Position numbers and translations under genes: made by a program. From Cercophora sp. LCS_1 (lineage: Eukaryota; Ascomycota; Sordariomycetes; Sordariales; Lasiosphaeriaceae), in assembly GCA_036250225.1 (NCBI GenBank), contig JAPZLL010000006.1, positions 620,001 to 684,000 on the forward strand: a stretch of DNA of 64,000 bases, in the 5' to 3' direction. The notes under the pieces are model-generated. The model saw nothing but the letters and a program-made list of their open reading frames with translations. It was not told where the DNA came from and ran no database searches. Positions 47,602-60,300 of this stretch are shown here, one piece after another. Position 1 is the stretch's first letter; every line of letters starts with the position of its first letter.

Positions 47602-50600
47602 CAGGCTCACTGAGCTTCTCTCCATCTTTTTGCTCATGGGCATTTCAGCTCTTCGAGAACCAAAAGCCCCCCGAGATGTCGGGAAATTGCATGTGAAACA
47701 TTCCTCTCCAGGTGTCGTCACACAGCAGGCCACGAGGGTATTGAGTGAGAGAACCTTTGGGAACATCCTCCGGTTTAGCTCGCAATCGATAAGATCGGAA
47801 TTCCAGAGATGGGTTGTTGATCATATCCTTGACCATGGCCTCAAGGGTTCACACGCTGGCTACCCGCGCAAACGCTTGACGAGCTGGAAGCAGCATGAGC
47901 ACTATGTTGATGCGGAGTCTTAGTTGGTGCGAACCTTGCTCAAGTCTTGCGAGTCACCCCCAGATACATCAGTGAAACTCCCGGCTTGTTGATATGCTGC
48001 AAGGAGATGCAATCTTGGCAGATGATCGGTCTCTGGTGTAATCTACAGTCGGGGAAAGGCGGGTGTGTCGTGAACCAGTCCACGAGAGCCAGGCACAAAA
48101 AAGAAGCTTAATTGGATATTCTCCGGCCAAGCCCTGACATCTGTGGTGGTGCGGATCTCTCGTTCCCAATACGCAAACGCGGGAGGATCGGAAGAGCAAT
48201 TGCCGCTTCGTATGTCGTGCTGAAGAGGCAACCAGCCCTCCCTGGAATCCCTTTGTTTACTCTGGCTCGTACACTCAATGAGTGGCTGCCCCTTATCTCT
48301 GGTGGACCTGGATAGCGCAGACCGCTACGTGTGTAGGGCGAGTGCGGATGCGGTTCGGCCTGATAGTCGGGTAGGGCATCCGAATATGCCGGCGCTGGAA
48401 GCAGCGGGCAGGCACTGACTATCAGACAGAATGTCTTGCTGCATGAAGCTGGCTGCGCGCTGAGCAGGGTTGGCACGCAGCAATGAGCCGATGACACGAC
48501 GCAGCCATCATCAGGTAAGTCAACTGTCCCGCCAGGTCAACACGAAATAGTACCGTCCCTTGCACCTCAGTGGTGCCCAAGAACAGGGGTCAAGACGGCA
48601 TTGACAGGTTTTTCTGGATATCAGTCGTTGTCAAGTGGCGATCGGCAGACTCAGCTGGCCACAATCCTTCAGAATGTGAAAGAGAACGGCCCGGTACTGG
48701 GTTGAGCAGAACCAGCTTGTGCGACAGCTTGCCAAGTCGGCGACAATACAAGTCCCTCACGAGGCCTGTCGGTTTTTGGTGACCAAATGGTGACCCACGA
48801 CATGTTTCGAGCAGAATTGGGCGGCATGTGGGATATCCTCCGAGGTCTGGGTAGAGACCCGAAGGTCGGCCAACACTACCGGAAGGAGGAACGACAACCT
48901 TGGCCAATTGACCGAGTGGTCTTGTTTGCGGGTGACTGTTGCAGAGTAGATACCGAGCAAGATGAGTGCCAGAGCAATGTGCTCAGGCCAACAGTCTGCT
49001 GTGTCTCTTGCAACGGGGTGGAAACCTCGAACCAGCTACTATTGCAAGACCAAGTCATCCCTGCCTGATGATACAATGGCCAACATCGAGGAAGGGGGCT
49101 GAGATCGGGCTCCTGGAGGTTGTTCTGACACCCACACACGCCCCGAGGACATCGTGTCGTGCAACCTTTCCCCCAGAGCAACCCTGTCAAGAAGAAGCCG
49201 ACATGGGAAAGTTCCATGCTGCGAAGAATGACGGGGCGCTTCCCTGTCTGCGGAACTGGCCCGTACGGACACAGAAGCTGCAGGTGTTCTCTGGCGCCCG
49301 TTCAATCATCAAGTCAATGCTAGCGGTGTGAGATGAGCAGTGCGGCGGCGTTGGCGTCATCGGCGACTCCATCCATCGAGGGGACAGGGATTTGACCATC
49401 TGATTGTTGGGTGTTTGTTCTTGCGCCCATCGCCAAATTCTCGTGGGCCGGAATGGTTTGTCTGATTTCCCTTCTCCGCGAAGCATGATCTCGAAAGTTG
49501 AAGAGGGGCCTCGGTTCATGTTGGAATTGGAGCTTTCTCTTTCGAACCAGCTGCCGGAATGGGGAACAAGCTCGGCCCTGGGAGGGCCCAGCCATCCTTG
49601 CCAGGCCAATGATGTGCAGAATCGTCAAAGGCTTTTTCCAAATGCCGTCTCAAGAAGGCTAGTGGGCACTGCTTTTGAGTGGTTTCGCGATGGTGCATTT
49701 GGAATGCACCAGGTGAGTGAACCATATCAGAGGTTCAGCGTGTGTTTGATGACAGGTTGGCTGCCGATGGCTAGTCTTGTGAGAGCGCCACGTCAACTCG
49801 AAGGAGAGGCGGGGATGGTGTGCTCCGATCGCCATGCTGGGATGCTTTTCTGGGTGTGACAGGGATTGAGGTGGTGGAGAGCCACCAGCGCCGCCAGTGA
49901 GGGTATTCGCGATGCAGAACCCTCCTTTGGGATGCTTGCTGCTGGCAAAGAGGGGCGCCAACCTTGCGGGCTGAAGCCCGTTACAAGGGCAACAGTGGTG
50001 TCGGCAGGTATCTTGCTCGCGACGTCGGTCACATGTCGGGAGATGCTCATCTTCGTCCGATTCGACGTGTTTCTCAGTGCGGTCAAGGCCCTGCATGCGT
50101 GGTCTGTTGCCGGTCTGGTCGGGTCGTGTTGCTAAACTTTTGCCGCGCATGGGAGGCGCGCAGGAAGGCCAGGGCCTGGATGTGCCTCCAGCCTTCATAC
50201 CCAATCCACCACACCGTTATCGAACCCAAAGCGCCATCTTTCACGAACCAAGGCTGCAAACGGGAGACTGGTGAGGCCGCAAAAGGCGGGCGCCAGAAGC
50301 GCTTCGCAGCATTGGGGGCTGCAGGTGTGCACGCTGCAATACAGGGGTGAGTTAAGAGCGTAACGACAGGAAGTGATCGACAGATCAACCCGCAATATCC
50401 ACTCCAGTGTGCCCCTCCAGAGAAAAGAATTCGAGGCGATCCCACTGCGCTGGCCGAGTATGAGGACTGAAGTTGGGCGTTGTGGTGGAAATGGCAATGG
50501 CTGCGCGTGGGCTGATTGAGTGGCCTGGGAAATGACGTTTCGTAAATTTGGTTCTGATTTGCTGTTGCCATCGCCGTTCGCCGTTGCTGTGGCCAGCGGC

Positions 50601-53143
50601 GCTCGGGGAAAGAGCATCCAACCCTATCTTTCACCCTGTATTCGGATTTCCACCTGACTAGTTCAGCCAAGGCTCATGAAAGAGCCACCAATCTCGACTT
50701 ATCGCCAACTACACTTTCCCCCTTCCAACCCGCCAGTATCAATGGAAGGCCAGAGATACGGTAAGACAGACTCAATTGCAAGTTGGAGATATCGGTTCAA
50801 CGGTGACTTGGCAGAGTAGTCAAGGCCCCACTGACCAGCGTGGACCTGGAGCATTGAAATTCTCCAAGCAACACCGCTGGAGGCGGTCACGTACCTTTTG
50901 GCACTGCTTTTCTCCCCACCCAGGCTTCAGTTCTTGATTTCCGGAACCCAACGGAGCACGTTTGGCGCACTGAAAAGCCAATTCGGTCGAAGCTCTGTTT
51001 CAGTTCAAAGCCCAAGGAACGGCTTGAACCTAGCCGAGAAACATCGCCCGGCCTTTCGATAGCGTGCATCCCACTCCACGCCATACCCCGGTTTCGCCGG
51101 CTTGCAAAGCAACGTTGATTGCCCTGCAGAGATGGAAATGGGGAACCGCACCTGGAGCGTCTTTTTTGTACCTGAGGTGTGTCTATGCACACGGCAGGAA
51201 GCTGTTTTCTGAATCCGGTTCTTTTTGGTGGCCCCCTCGATCACCACTCAACAAGGCCCTGCCACCAACCCCCTCCCCCCCCACCTCAGACATCCAGGTC
51301 TCAAATCTGAGAGACAGTGGAATGGATGTGCTGCACTCAGCTTCCGCCCAGCTGGTGACGCCCTTTACGGCGGCCGCTTCGAGCCCGTCGTACGGCGTTG
51401 CCGACTATGGATGTCTACGAAGACTGACAGCCCAGTCCCGGTGCAACAAACTCTTGCTCCCTCGACGCCCAAGGCGGCTTTTATTCGCTGGTCCGCCTCG
51501 CCGATGCTGGTTGGAAAGCAGCTCAAGACCCTGGACCTGTCCTGACCGCGTCCTGCGTGCGGGCCACGCCTTGCAGGTGCTCTATTTGCAGCATGCATGT
51601 ATCCTGCATCGTATTCTCGAGTGGCAACCACCGGCGGCGGAAGGCGAGCTATCTGACGTTCCCACAAACCAAAGCTTCTTTGCGCAGTTGGTGGCAGGTT
51701 GCGAGGTTCGAGGGTCGAGGTGTGAGCGCGAGCCTCTCCCGCGCAGCTTGGAAGCTTGGGCGTTGGGAGTACCCCGCTATCTAACTACGACCCGAGAACC
51801 TGGAGGGTTGAACTCAGCTGTCGAATATGCGAGGCCCACTACCCTGGGTGTGTGACAAAACACACTGCGTCATTCGCACTCGCCAACACATTTCACATCT
51901 CTATCCAGCCCCTCGAGCGCAGTGCCAATTCTCCCCGGCTCGCTCGGCTGCTCTCTGAAGGACCAGGAATCATGCTACGCCAGCCGCGTCGTCACATCTG
52001 CCTCTTGCCCCGTTGGAGCTCTGCTTGCTTCCTCCGAGGACTCGGGGCTCTGGAGTGGTTGCCTGCGGTACGGTACGCGATGCCCTGAGGTCGTCATCGT
52101 CTCATACTTCCGTTGCAACCCTCCCTGTCCTCTCAGTCAGTCACTCGTGGTTTTTGGTTCGACACCATGCCATGGCATCTGCTCTGCTCAGCGCCTAGCA
52201 TCCCACTGGAACTGCCTGGGTTCCCCATGCCCCCTTGGAAGCATTTGCACTTTTGGCGAGTGCCGCTTACGCGCCCCGTTGCAACAGGGTCCCGGCGGGC
52301 CCAAGTGGTGGAATTGGCACAATTGGTTGTCATGGAGCGCTGGTCAGGGCGCTCGGTAGCATTCGATTCGCTCTGGCCGCACGGCTGGGATCGGGATCTG
52401 TTGGCAGTGCTCTCAGATACAGAAGGCCACCCACCCTCGAGCCACCACTCTTCCCCACGGCTCAGAGGCCTGGCCCTGCTCGACCCGCAGACTTGCAGTC
52501 TCACAAGCTTCTCCCATCCTCGCCCAAGTGGGTCATGTCTCTAAAATATCGCTCGGGTTTTAGTGTGTAGCGCGGCGTCTTTTAACCGGGCTTTCCTGGT
52601 TCCCTTTTAAGCATATGGCTGGCGCTCTCATCATCACGGCCGTCCCCCCCCCTTGTCCTCTCTCTGCCCTCTGCCCTACGGCTACCTACCCTCGCTCTCG
52701 CTCACCCAAAAGATCGTTTCCTCGCAAGGCCAGCTTACCGCTCGCTGCTGCTGCCCCGTCGAAGGAAGCGCGCTGGGGAATGGCTGTGACATAATCCCTT
52801 GTCTTTTCTGGTCGTCTGCGCTCTCACCTCGCCCGGCCCACTCACTCGCTCCTCAAGCCTCTCGCTGCTGCTGCCATAATACGTAGTTTATCCTGCACAC
52901 ATCTCGAACCGCCAAACGTTATATTGTAATACCTCCCCACCCCTCCTCCGACTATTACCAACTATATACGCCCTGCCGCTTGGCCGCCCTCCCCGTCTCT
53001 CAGCATCCCGTCTTCTTATATAGCATGCGCACGATCGTTCCCGCCACCACCTAGACCGTTCAACACTTGTCAGACGTCGATATCCCGGGCATCCAGACAC
53101 AGCCAGCAGCCCTCTTGTCGACAACTCAAGCCGCCTCCTCACC
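47602..53143. other. 5.5-kb gene-free region before the regulator gene
   Basis: There are no supportable genes. The frames overlap on all strands; the longest (51064-51855, +) is random-looking. The last 500 bp is strongly pyrimidine-rich, with two near copies of CTCGCTGCTGCTGCC (about 52741 and 52861), and contains the TATA box of the regulator gene. Confidence 0.55.
53017..53022 (+). promoter_or_regulatory. TATA box of the AflR-like regulator gene
   Basis: TATATA lies about 127 bp upstream of the start codon, at the end of a long CT-rich promoter stretch. Its position fits, but fungal TATA use is loose. Confidence 0.45.
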
Positions 53144-54376
53144 ATGGCGTCCGCAAAACCTCGCCAACAGCGCCTCCGCGCGTCTTGCGACGGCTGCTTC
53201 CTCGCAAAGGTCAAATGCTCCAAGGCACGCCCGCTATGCTCCCGCTGCCTGTCGTGCGGGATCGACTGCCGATATTCTCCCTCGAGCCGCGCTGGGAAAC
53301 CCAAGTCGGACAGCAATGCCAGTCTGCAGAACTCCATGGTCACAGACATGTCCGGCTTGTCCCCTGGATCTGACGACAAAGGCATGGTGTACTCTCCACA
53401 CCACACAATGCCCGGGCTGTACAAGCTGGAGACCGGCTGGCAGACCCCTCCCACCAGCGTCGACGGAGGCATGAGCCGCAGCCACTCCATGTCCAGCCTG
53501 GCATTGATGGGAATGGAGGCCGGGCCGGCCGATCCCACCATGGCCGGCGATATGTATCCTGCTGGCATCCCCTGGACGCCCCCGGACATGTCTGGCCAAT
53601 TTGTCGAGTCGCCGAGTATAGCCGCACACATGGGCCACGGCCGATCGCAGTCGTACGACTTCTCCGTGGGACCAGCCATGGGGCAATGGGCAGATCCAAA
53701 CGCACCAGACATGTACGCCTACAGCCAAGCGCAGGTTCCAACGCCTGGTAGCATTCCGGCGACGTATTTCCCCAGTCCAACGGCCACGCCACACCTTCGC
53801 GCCAGCCCACGGCACAAATCAGTATCCCTCGGCCCCGGGGGCGCCTCTGGATCCTGCACATGCTTCACGGCCTGCCTGCAGTCGTTACAGGCGCTCCACA
53901 ACGCTTCATCGCCAGCGTCGCCACCGTTTGACCTAGTTCTCTCGCTGAACCGAAAAGCTGTTGAGGGCTGCGCATCGATGCTGAGCTGCTCACGATGCAT
54001 GAGTCGATCGGGAACCCACACAGCGGCGATGCTTCTCGCCACCGTCATGGGAAAGATCACATCATTTTACAAGAACGCATCTCATACCTACTTCGAAAAC
54101 GGCGCAATGCCGACCGCAGCCTCACCAGGCGGTATTGGGGTGAGCCTGGGGGCCTATACATTGATGGGCGAAGAAGGTCGATGGCTGGAGATGGAGATCT
54201 TGGCGCGCGAACTGAGAAAGCTCGAGGAGGTTTACGCCCAATTCCGGGAGGTTTGCGCAGACCTTTCCGAGGACCCCGAGGTCAGCAAGGCTATGATTGG
54301 GTATCTCGGTCACACGCTAGGCTCCACACTCGAGGTCATCCACCATCGAAAAGGCGACATGGCTACCTTTGCATAG
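53144..54376 (+). CDS. Zn2Cys6 transcription factor of the AflR family
   Basis: This is a 410-aa single-exon nuclear regulator. The zinc cluster is at residues 15-42: Cys15-x2-Cys18-x6-Cys25-x6-Cys32-x2-Cys35-x6-Cys42, in RASCDGCFLAKVKCSKARP and the following CSRCLSCGIDCRYSPS, then the linker SSRAGKPK. This spacing and the FLAKVKC-type helix are typical of AflR rather than Gal4. The middle is Ser/Pro/Met-rich. The C-terminal third (about 235-400) is the AflR domain: a Cys-bearing start (CTCFTACLQSLQALHN), LSCSRCMSRSGTHTAAM and GAYTLMGEEGRWLEMEIL. The start has a good context (CACCATGG). It is not the Cmr1 type, which also has C2H2 fingers. Being the only regulator near the PKS, and with a matching site in the PKS promoter, it is the natural candidate activator; this is inference. 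Confidence 0.92.
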   Translation: MASAKPRQQRLRASCDGCFLAKVKCSKARPLCSRCLSCGIDCRYSPSSRAGKPKSDSNASLQNSMVTDMSGLSPGSDDKGMVYSPHHTMPGLYKLETGWQTPPTSVDGGMSRSHSMSSLALMGMEAGPADPTMAGDMYPAGIPWTPPDMSGQFVESPSIAAHMGHGRSQSYDFSVGPAMGQWADPNAPDMYAYSQAQVPTPGSIPATYFPSPTATPHLRASPRHKSVSLGPGGASGSCTCFTACLQSLQALHNASSPASPPFDLVLSLNRKAVEGCASMLSCSRCMSRSGTHTAAMLLATVMGKITSFYKNASHTYFENGAMPTAASPGGIGVSLGAYTLMGEEGRWLEMEILARELRKLEEVYAQFREVCADLSEDPEVSKAMIGYLGHTLGSTLEVIHHRKGDMATFA

Positions 54377-57300
54377 CGACGGTGATATCGCTACAAAAAA
54401 ATACACCAATAACCGATAATCCCAAAATCTCCTGACAGTGTGGTCTCGAAATGGGATGACAAATATACGTTTTTATATACTTTTTCCTATCCCTCTGGGA
54501 CAAAGGGGCCCGCCGGGGTTGGCAGGGCAGTTTGATGACCCGTTCATGATCATTGCTTGAGAGATAATGAGTGCCGGCAGTGCACTTGTCATGTTTTTTT
54601 TTCTTTTTTTTTCACGACGGTGATGCGCAGAGAGCACTTCAAGAGTTGCATGTCATCATGGGAGGGCTTCTTGGCATTTGACGGATCAAGGCGTCTAGGT
54701 CTTTGGGTTGGACTGGATGGGCTGTGAGGAAAGAATGGACGGATGGATGTGTTGAGACGGAGCCGGGTCTCGCGGCCGTTGCGAGAACTTGGCCCGTCCA
54801 TATGTTTCTATTCCGGGAACGAAAAGTCGGGACTGGTGGCAAAATATCTACCACGATCATTATCTGTCTACGAGCTTCTATTTGCGGGACGTTTGTGGTG
54901 AACTGGCGGCAGCGAAAGCCAGAGAGCATGGTGTTTGTTTCTCCGTCTTGATAGGGGGAGAAGAGACATCAATTGGTCCTCGCTTGGCTTTTGGTCCTGT
55001 GATTTACGGCCCTGTATCAGCGAGCGGAAAGACATACATGAATCCACACGAAAATTGGAGCACCAAAGACCTTGTTTACCTGTGGTTGTGTCAATCACGA
55101 TGAGCGTCTTGCAAGGCTGTTTAATTGGCCTTCGCATGAGACTCTAGGACGCATGTCGGCAGACAATATGGCATCTCAGGCTTTCAGACCCGCTGGCTGC
55201 GGTGGGGTTCTCCGGGCTGGTCTTCCAGGTTGTTCCCGTTTACACCCGGGATTGGTGCTTGACGTCTTGCATCGGAAGCATTAGGTTAGTCAGAGCCATC
55301 GGGCCTCGTACGATTCCCGTGACTTGGTTTCCTTTTCTTGTTGACGAAGACGACGGTTGGAAGTCCCTTGGCCAGCAGTCTTCCCGTGCCCATGGGATTT
55401 GCCGTGTCCGCTCTAGGCGAACCCGGGCACGAGAACGTGTTTTCCTCCCCCCCACCCGTCAAAATTGATTGCCCAAGATCTTATCGCCCAGCAATACTAG
55501 CTAGCACATCGTCATGAGCTCCAGACGGGAGGCGAAAACTGGGAGCTTGGGCCGCACGCGGGTTGCAACAAGATACATTAGTCGGCAACGCGAGAGGCAT
55601 GCATTCTGCAGTCGGTCTGCACGTAGCCTGTCTGTCACTGCAGCATCTGGGAAGGGCAAAAGACTCTGGGCGCATGGTCCGTTCAGCAATTTTACTAGTT
55701 GTACTAGTTGAAACTTGCTTCCCGCGGCACGAGGGCAATATGGCTGAAGTTTAGGCTCATCTCGTCCAGCTTCCCAGAACATCAAAAGTTCCCTTTTCAC
55801 AGCGTCTCCCGCAGACTGGGTACCAGAGAACGGCCAAGTGGGAAGCACGGATTGAGACCAGTGCTAAATTGCAACCCCCCCAGGTTGTCCTCCATCCGAG
55901 AAGGCAAAGACATGAGGCGCAACGGGAGACAGAAGAGATGGGACAAGGGCACCAATCGCAACGTCTTGACTTGACTCCCGCCTGTAGCATATGCCACATG
56001 ACACTAGATTGTTATGTTCTCGTTCTGGCAAGTACAGTGCTAAGACTTATGACCGCGAGATCGCCCGTCCCCTCTTGCCTTGAAGGACTGGAATAATCAG
56101 GAACCAAGCCGGGTAGAGGGCATTATCAAGCCCCAGCTAATGCACGGGTCAAGATGCGCGGTGATTGGAGCAAGGTACGGGCTCACGGGTTCCCTTGAGT
56201 TGTAGGGGCGGAATTGGGACCTCCTTAGATCTGACGGTTAATGAGTGAATTCCAGGGCAGTCAACTCTTTGCATCGTGGAATGGCGCGAAATCTGACCCA
56301 GCATGGTCGTGAACCCTGGTGGCAGCATGATACCCGCCTTTCGTCATCAACATCGCTTTCGCAGCTCCCGCCAGGGTTGATCTGCCTGCCTGGGAAGCCG
56401 CGGCTGTCCTGGCCAAGTTCCGCCCGAACCAGCTTTGTCTGTGGTAAATGTCGGACACGGATGCCAAAAGTGGTTGACCTATGGGCTCACCAAGTTTTTG
56501 CTCCATTGGATCAGACACCAAACACATCATATTCCTCTTTTTTCTGCCTCTCTGGTTTGTTGAAGAGCCACCACTTGCGTGTCAAACTCGGATTTGAACC
56601 GCGAGACTGGGGGTTCGAGGATCCACTTCCTGACGAGGGGGGACCATGCTCCCATCCTGCCTGATTAGGAACTTGCGAGGGCCAGCCAGCCAATCGCCGT
56701 TCTCGAAGATTTCACGATGGACCGGGGTCTTCGCCCAACAGCCCCACCCAAGCTCTCTTCCCGTTCTGGGCGCTCGTCTTTGAAGCGGAATCACCCACGA
56801 TCTAGGGATTCCAAGCCAGCGAGCGAGAGAGGCTATTTAAGACCACTAATATACGATGCGTGACTATGCTTTCCCGTTCCCCGCTTCTAAAAAGACCTGC
56901 TATTGCACTGAAAACGGGTCAAGCAATTTGGTGCTAGAGAAAAACAGCTGGGGCGGAGGGGAAAGCGATTCACACTTCTCGATGCGAAAAAGTCGCCGTT
57001 CTATTTCTGGGGGGCTGCAGATGCATCAAGCCTTTCTTGAGGCTGGGGAGCCCCTGTCACCGTCAACTCACCGCAGGGCGGGGGAGGGGCAAAAGGTGCA
57101 CGTTCCCACTCTCGATGAGGTCGGGAATGGCGGGGTCGAGTTGCACACGATTGCAAACAGAAAAGCGTGGGCGGGCTGTTTGCTCCTCCAGCCCCCAGCC
57201 CACCCTCGGCCTCGACGAATCGCAACCATATTACCCGTTGCGATAGAGGACGGCCTTCCTCATCCCCGGTTGATGAGGCGCCGCCCGCACACAAAGTTTA

Positions 57301-60300
57301 TCTGGTGTGACGCTATCTCGGTAGCGCAATGCGCTTTCCTGTCCATCTTTACGTTTCTGTACGCGGCACGAGATGGAAGGCAGGCGCGCAAAAGTGTGCT
57401 TGCTCCGCTCCCAGTGGGAAAAGCAGAGATCCATGCATCTCAGGCTGGCAGGCTGTGCCAACAAAGTGCGGTTTGGCCGCAGAACGCAGGTTGCCCACCG
57501 TTCCCTCTCGGCTGGGCTGTTGACCCCCCTTGTTCGTCTTGGGCGCTGTTTTCCACGCGGCCACACATTGTTCTCGATGTCGGCGACAGTGTCGCTCGAG
57601 CTCGGACATGGACTGTGCCCCATTCCCACCGGACCCGATGCCGACAGTCTCGGGTCTCGATGCGGCGCGGCAATCGATATCGCGGATGGCGACACGGCCC
57701 TAGTTCCGTGCCATGCCCCGGAATGTGGGATCGATCATATGCTCCCGTGCGCCGCGCCCCGCGGTCGGTGATCTCACACCTCGGAACACGGTGAGATAAG
57801 GCGGACAGCCTCTTCTTCTCCTCCGCATCGTATTGTACAGCAAGATATCTACTGACGCTGTTGTTCCACCACACCATCTGAACCCCCGCGCGGAGCCGGG
57901 TGCCCCCCGGGCCGTTCATCCCACTTGCCATCCACACTTCATGACGGAACGCCTTAGCTACCACACCACCGCACCTCTTTGGCAAGCCATCCGCATTTGT
58001 GTGCTGACCCGCGCTGTCAGTACCCAGCCACAGCCGCGTGTGCAGTCACCTCTTCCACTCCGAACCCACAGCCGTGCTGACCCTCGTTCTCTCTCGCGAG
58101 GCTTGCCTGCGAGCAAGCTGACGAAGGATGACTAGGGATCTGACTGCTGGACGATATCGGCCGTCATTCGCCCGTTCCTCTGCCCGCCACGAGCGAAGCG
58201 GACGCCGAATCGTGCCCGATTCCCGCCACTGACGGTTCGCTAGACGGCAAGCGAAAGCCAGATGAGGGTCAAGGGAGGCCAACAGAATCACATTGTTGAG
58301 ATGGCGAGGCAAGACAGCGCGGCTCACGGCCTGTTGTTGCAGCTTATCAAGCTTATCAGACAGAGTCGATGCAGAACTGTTTCTTGGCTTCGGACCGGAG
58401 TGCTGCCGCGGCAATTGGGCGGCAGGTGCTCTTTCGTTGGATGCGCTGATCGGATCCGTTACACAGTCGCGGGTGACCAGCCGTCAAGCCTGTGACGAAC
58501 ACGATGCCGTGCGGTTGAACATCCAATCCCGCCATCTCCCTCGATCCATGGTACAGTACCACCAACGAGAGCTCAGGCATAGCACTCGCGATCCAGGCTC
58601 TGTTCGGGTTGTTGCAATCACGCCTTTCGACCTGTCAGCTTGACGCCTGGCCAACACATCACGGCACTTCGGGATCATCCTCATCCCGAACCCAGATAAG
58701 TGAGACCGCTCAAAGCGGTTGGGCAATCAGGGCCCAGCCGCAAGACGCCTTGCTTGCTATCGGTTCATGTCACCAGTAACATGAGCTCCGCGCCCCGGGC
58801 CTGAGCCCGTTCTGGACATCTCGTGTGTGCGTCTGCCACCGCTATCTGCATGCGCGCTCTGCAGTTCACTCCATTACTCGACTGCCAAGGCGCCCCCAAA
58901 CGCAGTCGGACCTGGACTGTCACCGTCAGCCGCGCCGGCACTCATGCAGCTTCTTTCTGCATCGATCTCAAAGCTGCCCCTCCACCTCTCGTTCCGTCCC
59001 TGACAAGACATGATGGCCGGATCAGGAAAACGCCACCACAGTTTACCAGCTGAACGACTCCCAGTCCGCAGTGACAACACAGCAAGCGGCAGCAATTGGG
59101 CACCTGGCACCTATCCGTCCCGGCCGTCAGGGAGCTCCGCTGCTCTTATCCACCAATCCAGCTGACTTACCCCACAACCGGGATTCATATGGGCAGAGCC
59201 TGATAGTCAGGCCACCAGAGAACGCAGAAAACGAGGCCCGTTTGTATCTTGAATGCCGCTTCGGGCTCTGGCGTGGGTTCTACTCATGCGGCCCCCGCCT
59301 TAGTCGCGCCCTAGAATCCCAAGAGGGAGGAGGCTCTCGGGACCGAGCGACTCTTACGCGCAGCCAGTCAAAGACAAAAATCTCGCCGTTCTGACAGCGG
59401 GGGAGAAACGCCGGCTCGATGGCCACCCAGTGCGGCTCCAGCGTCTCGAATTTTCGATGCTTTGCTGGCCTGCGCCTGCATGTCGCAGCGGGCTCTCGGC
59501 GGGGCGGCCTATACCGCTTCCTATACCGCCTTCCTTGTTTCTTCCGCGGGAACGGGGGCCCCTGGCTAGCACCCCGCTCCGACACGATTCGACGTTCCGA
59601 AACAACCGCAAAAAAGCTTCAGGGCAAAGCGATACATACAGCTCACAGTGTTCCGATATCAGGAGCTTCACAGACAAATCAAATAAGAGAGCTGCTTCCA
59701 CCGCATGATTGTGTTGTCGCGCACCTCTAGAAACATGATTGCTCACGAGGCGTGGTCCGATCCCGCCTCCCCAGTTCGCGCGATCTCATTCCACTTGAGA
59801 TTGTCGTCGGTCGTGGCGTGACAGATGGGGATCCGGTTCTCTGATGTCATCAGTGGTCCTCTGCAACACCTGCACGCTGTCGCTAAGCGTTTGTAAGCTA
59901 GTAGAGATGGAGCAAGGGAACGGCATGCTTGTACCCTGCCAAACATTGGCAAGACTGTAGAGGCTCTGCGTGTACCAATCAGGGCCGTTTCTATCCAATA
60001 CTGAGGATCTTTACCTTGCACAGCCCTACGGTCTGCAAGCGCAGTGCACCATGGTGGAGCAGGGTTGCGAAGGAGCCAGAGAAGTGGATCGGTGCTGGAT
60101 CCGAACTCGAAGACCCACTGCCAACCTCCATCATCGCTTTCCACACCGGATGGTTAGAGAGGCTGGGGCGGACACATCAGGGTCCCATGATGGGAATTAG
60201 TTGGGCGCGATGCGGGGACGTGAGGTGAGGTGACGGAGCAAAACTGGGCCGCGCGCTGACATGCGCGAACTTGGAATCCTTCTTGTCAGCATCTGCTCGG

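Noticed and set aside
51064..51855. 263-codon plus-strand frame
   Set aside because: It is rich in Arg/Pro/Ser without any motif; it lies in a region where all frames are open by chance.
56580..56665. tRNA-like T arm (GGTTCAAATCC) on the minus strand
   Set aside because: The T-arm-like string is there, but no matching acceptor, D arm or anticodon arm can be folded around it. At most it is a very degenerate tRNA relic.
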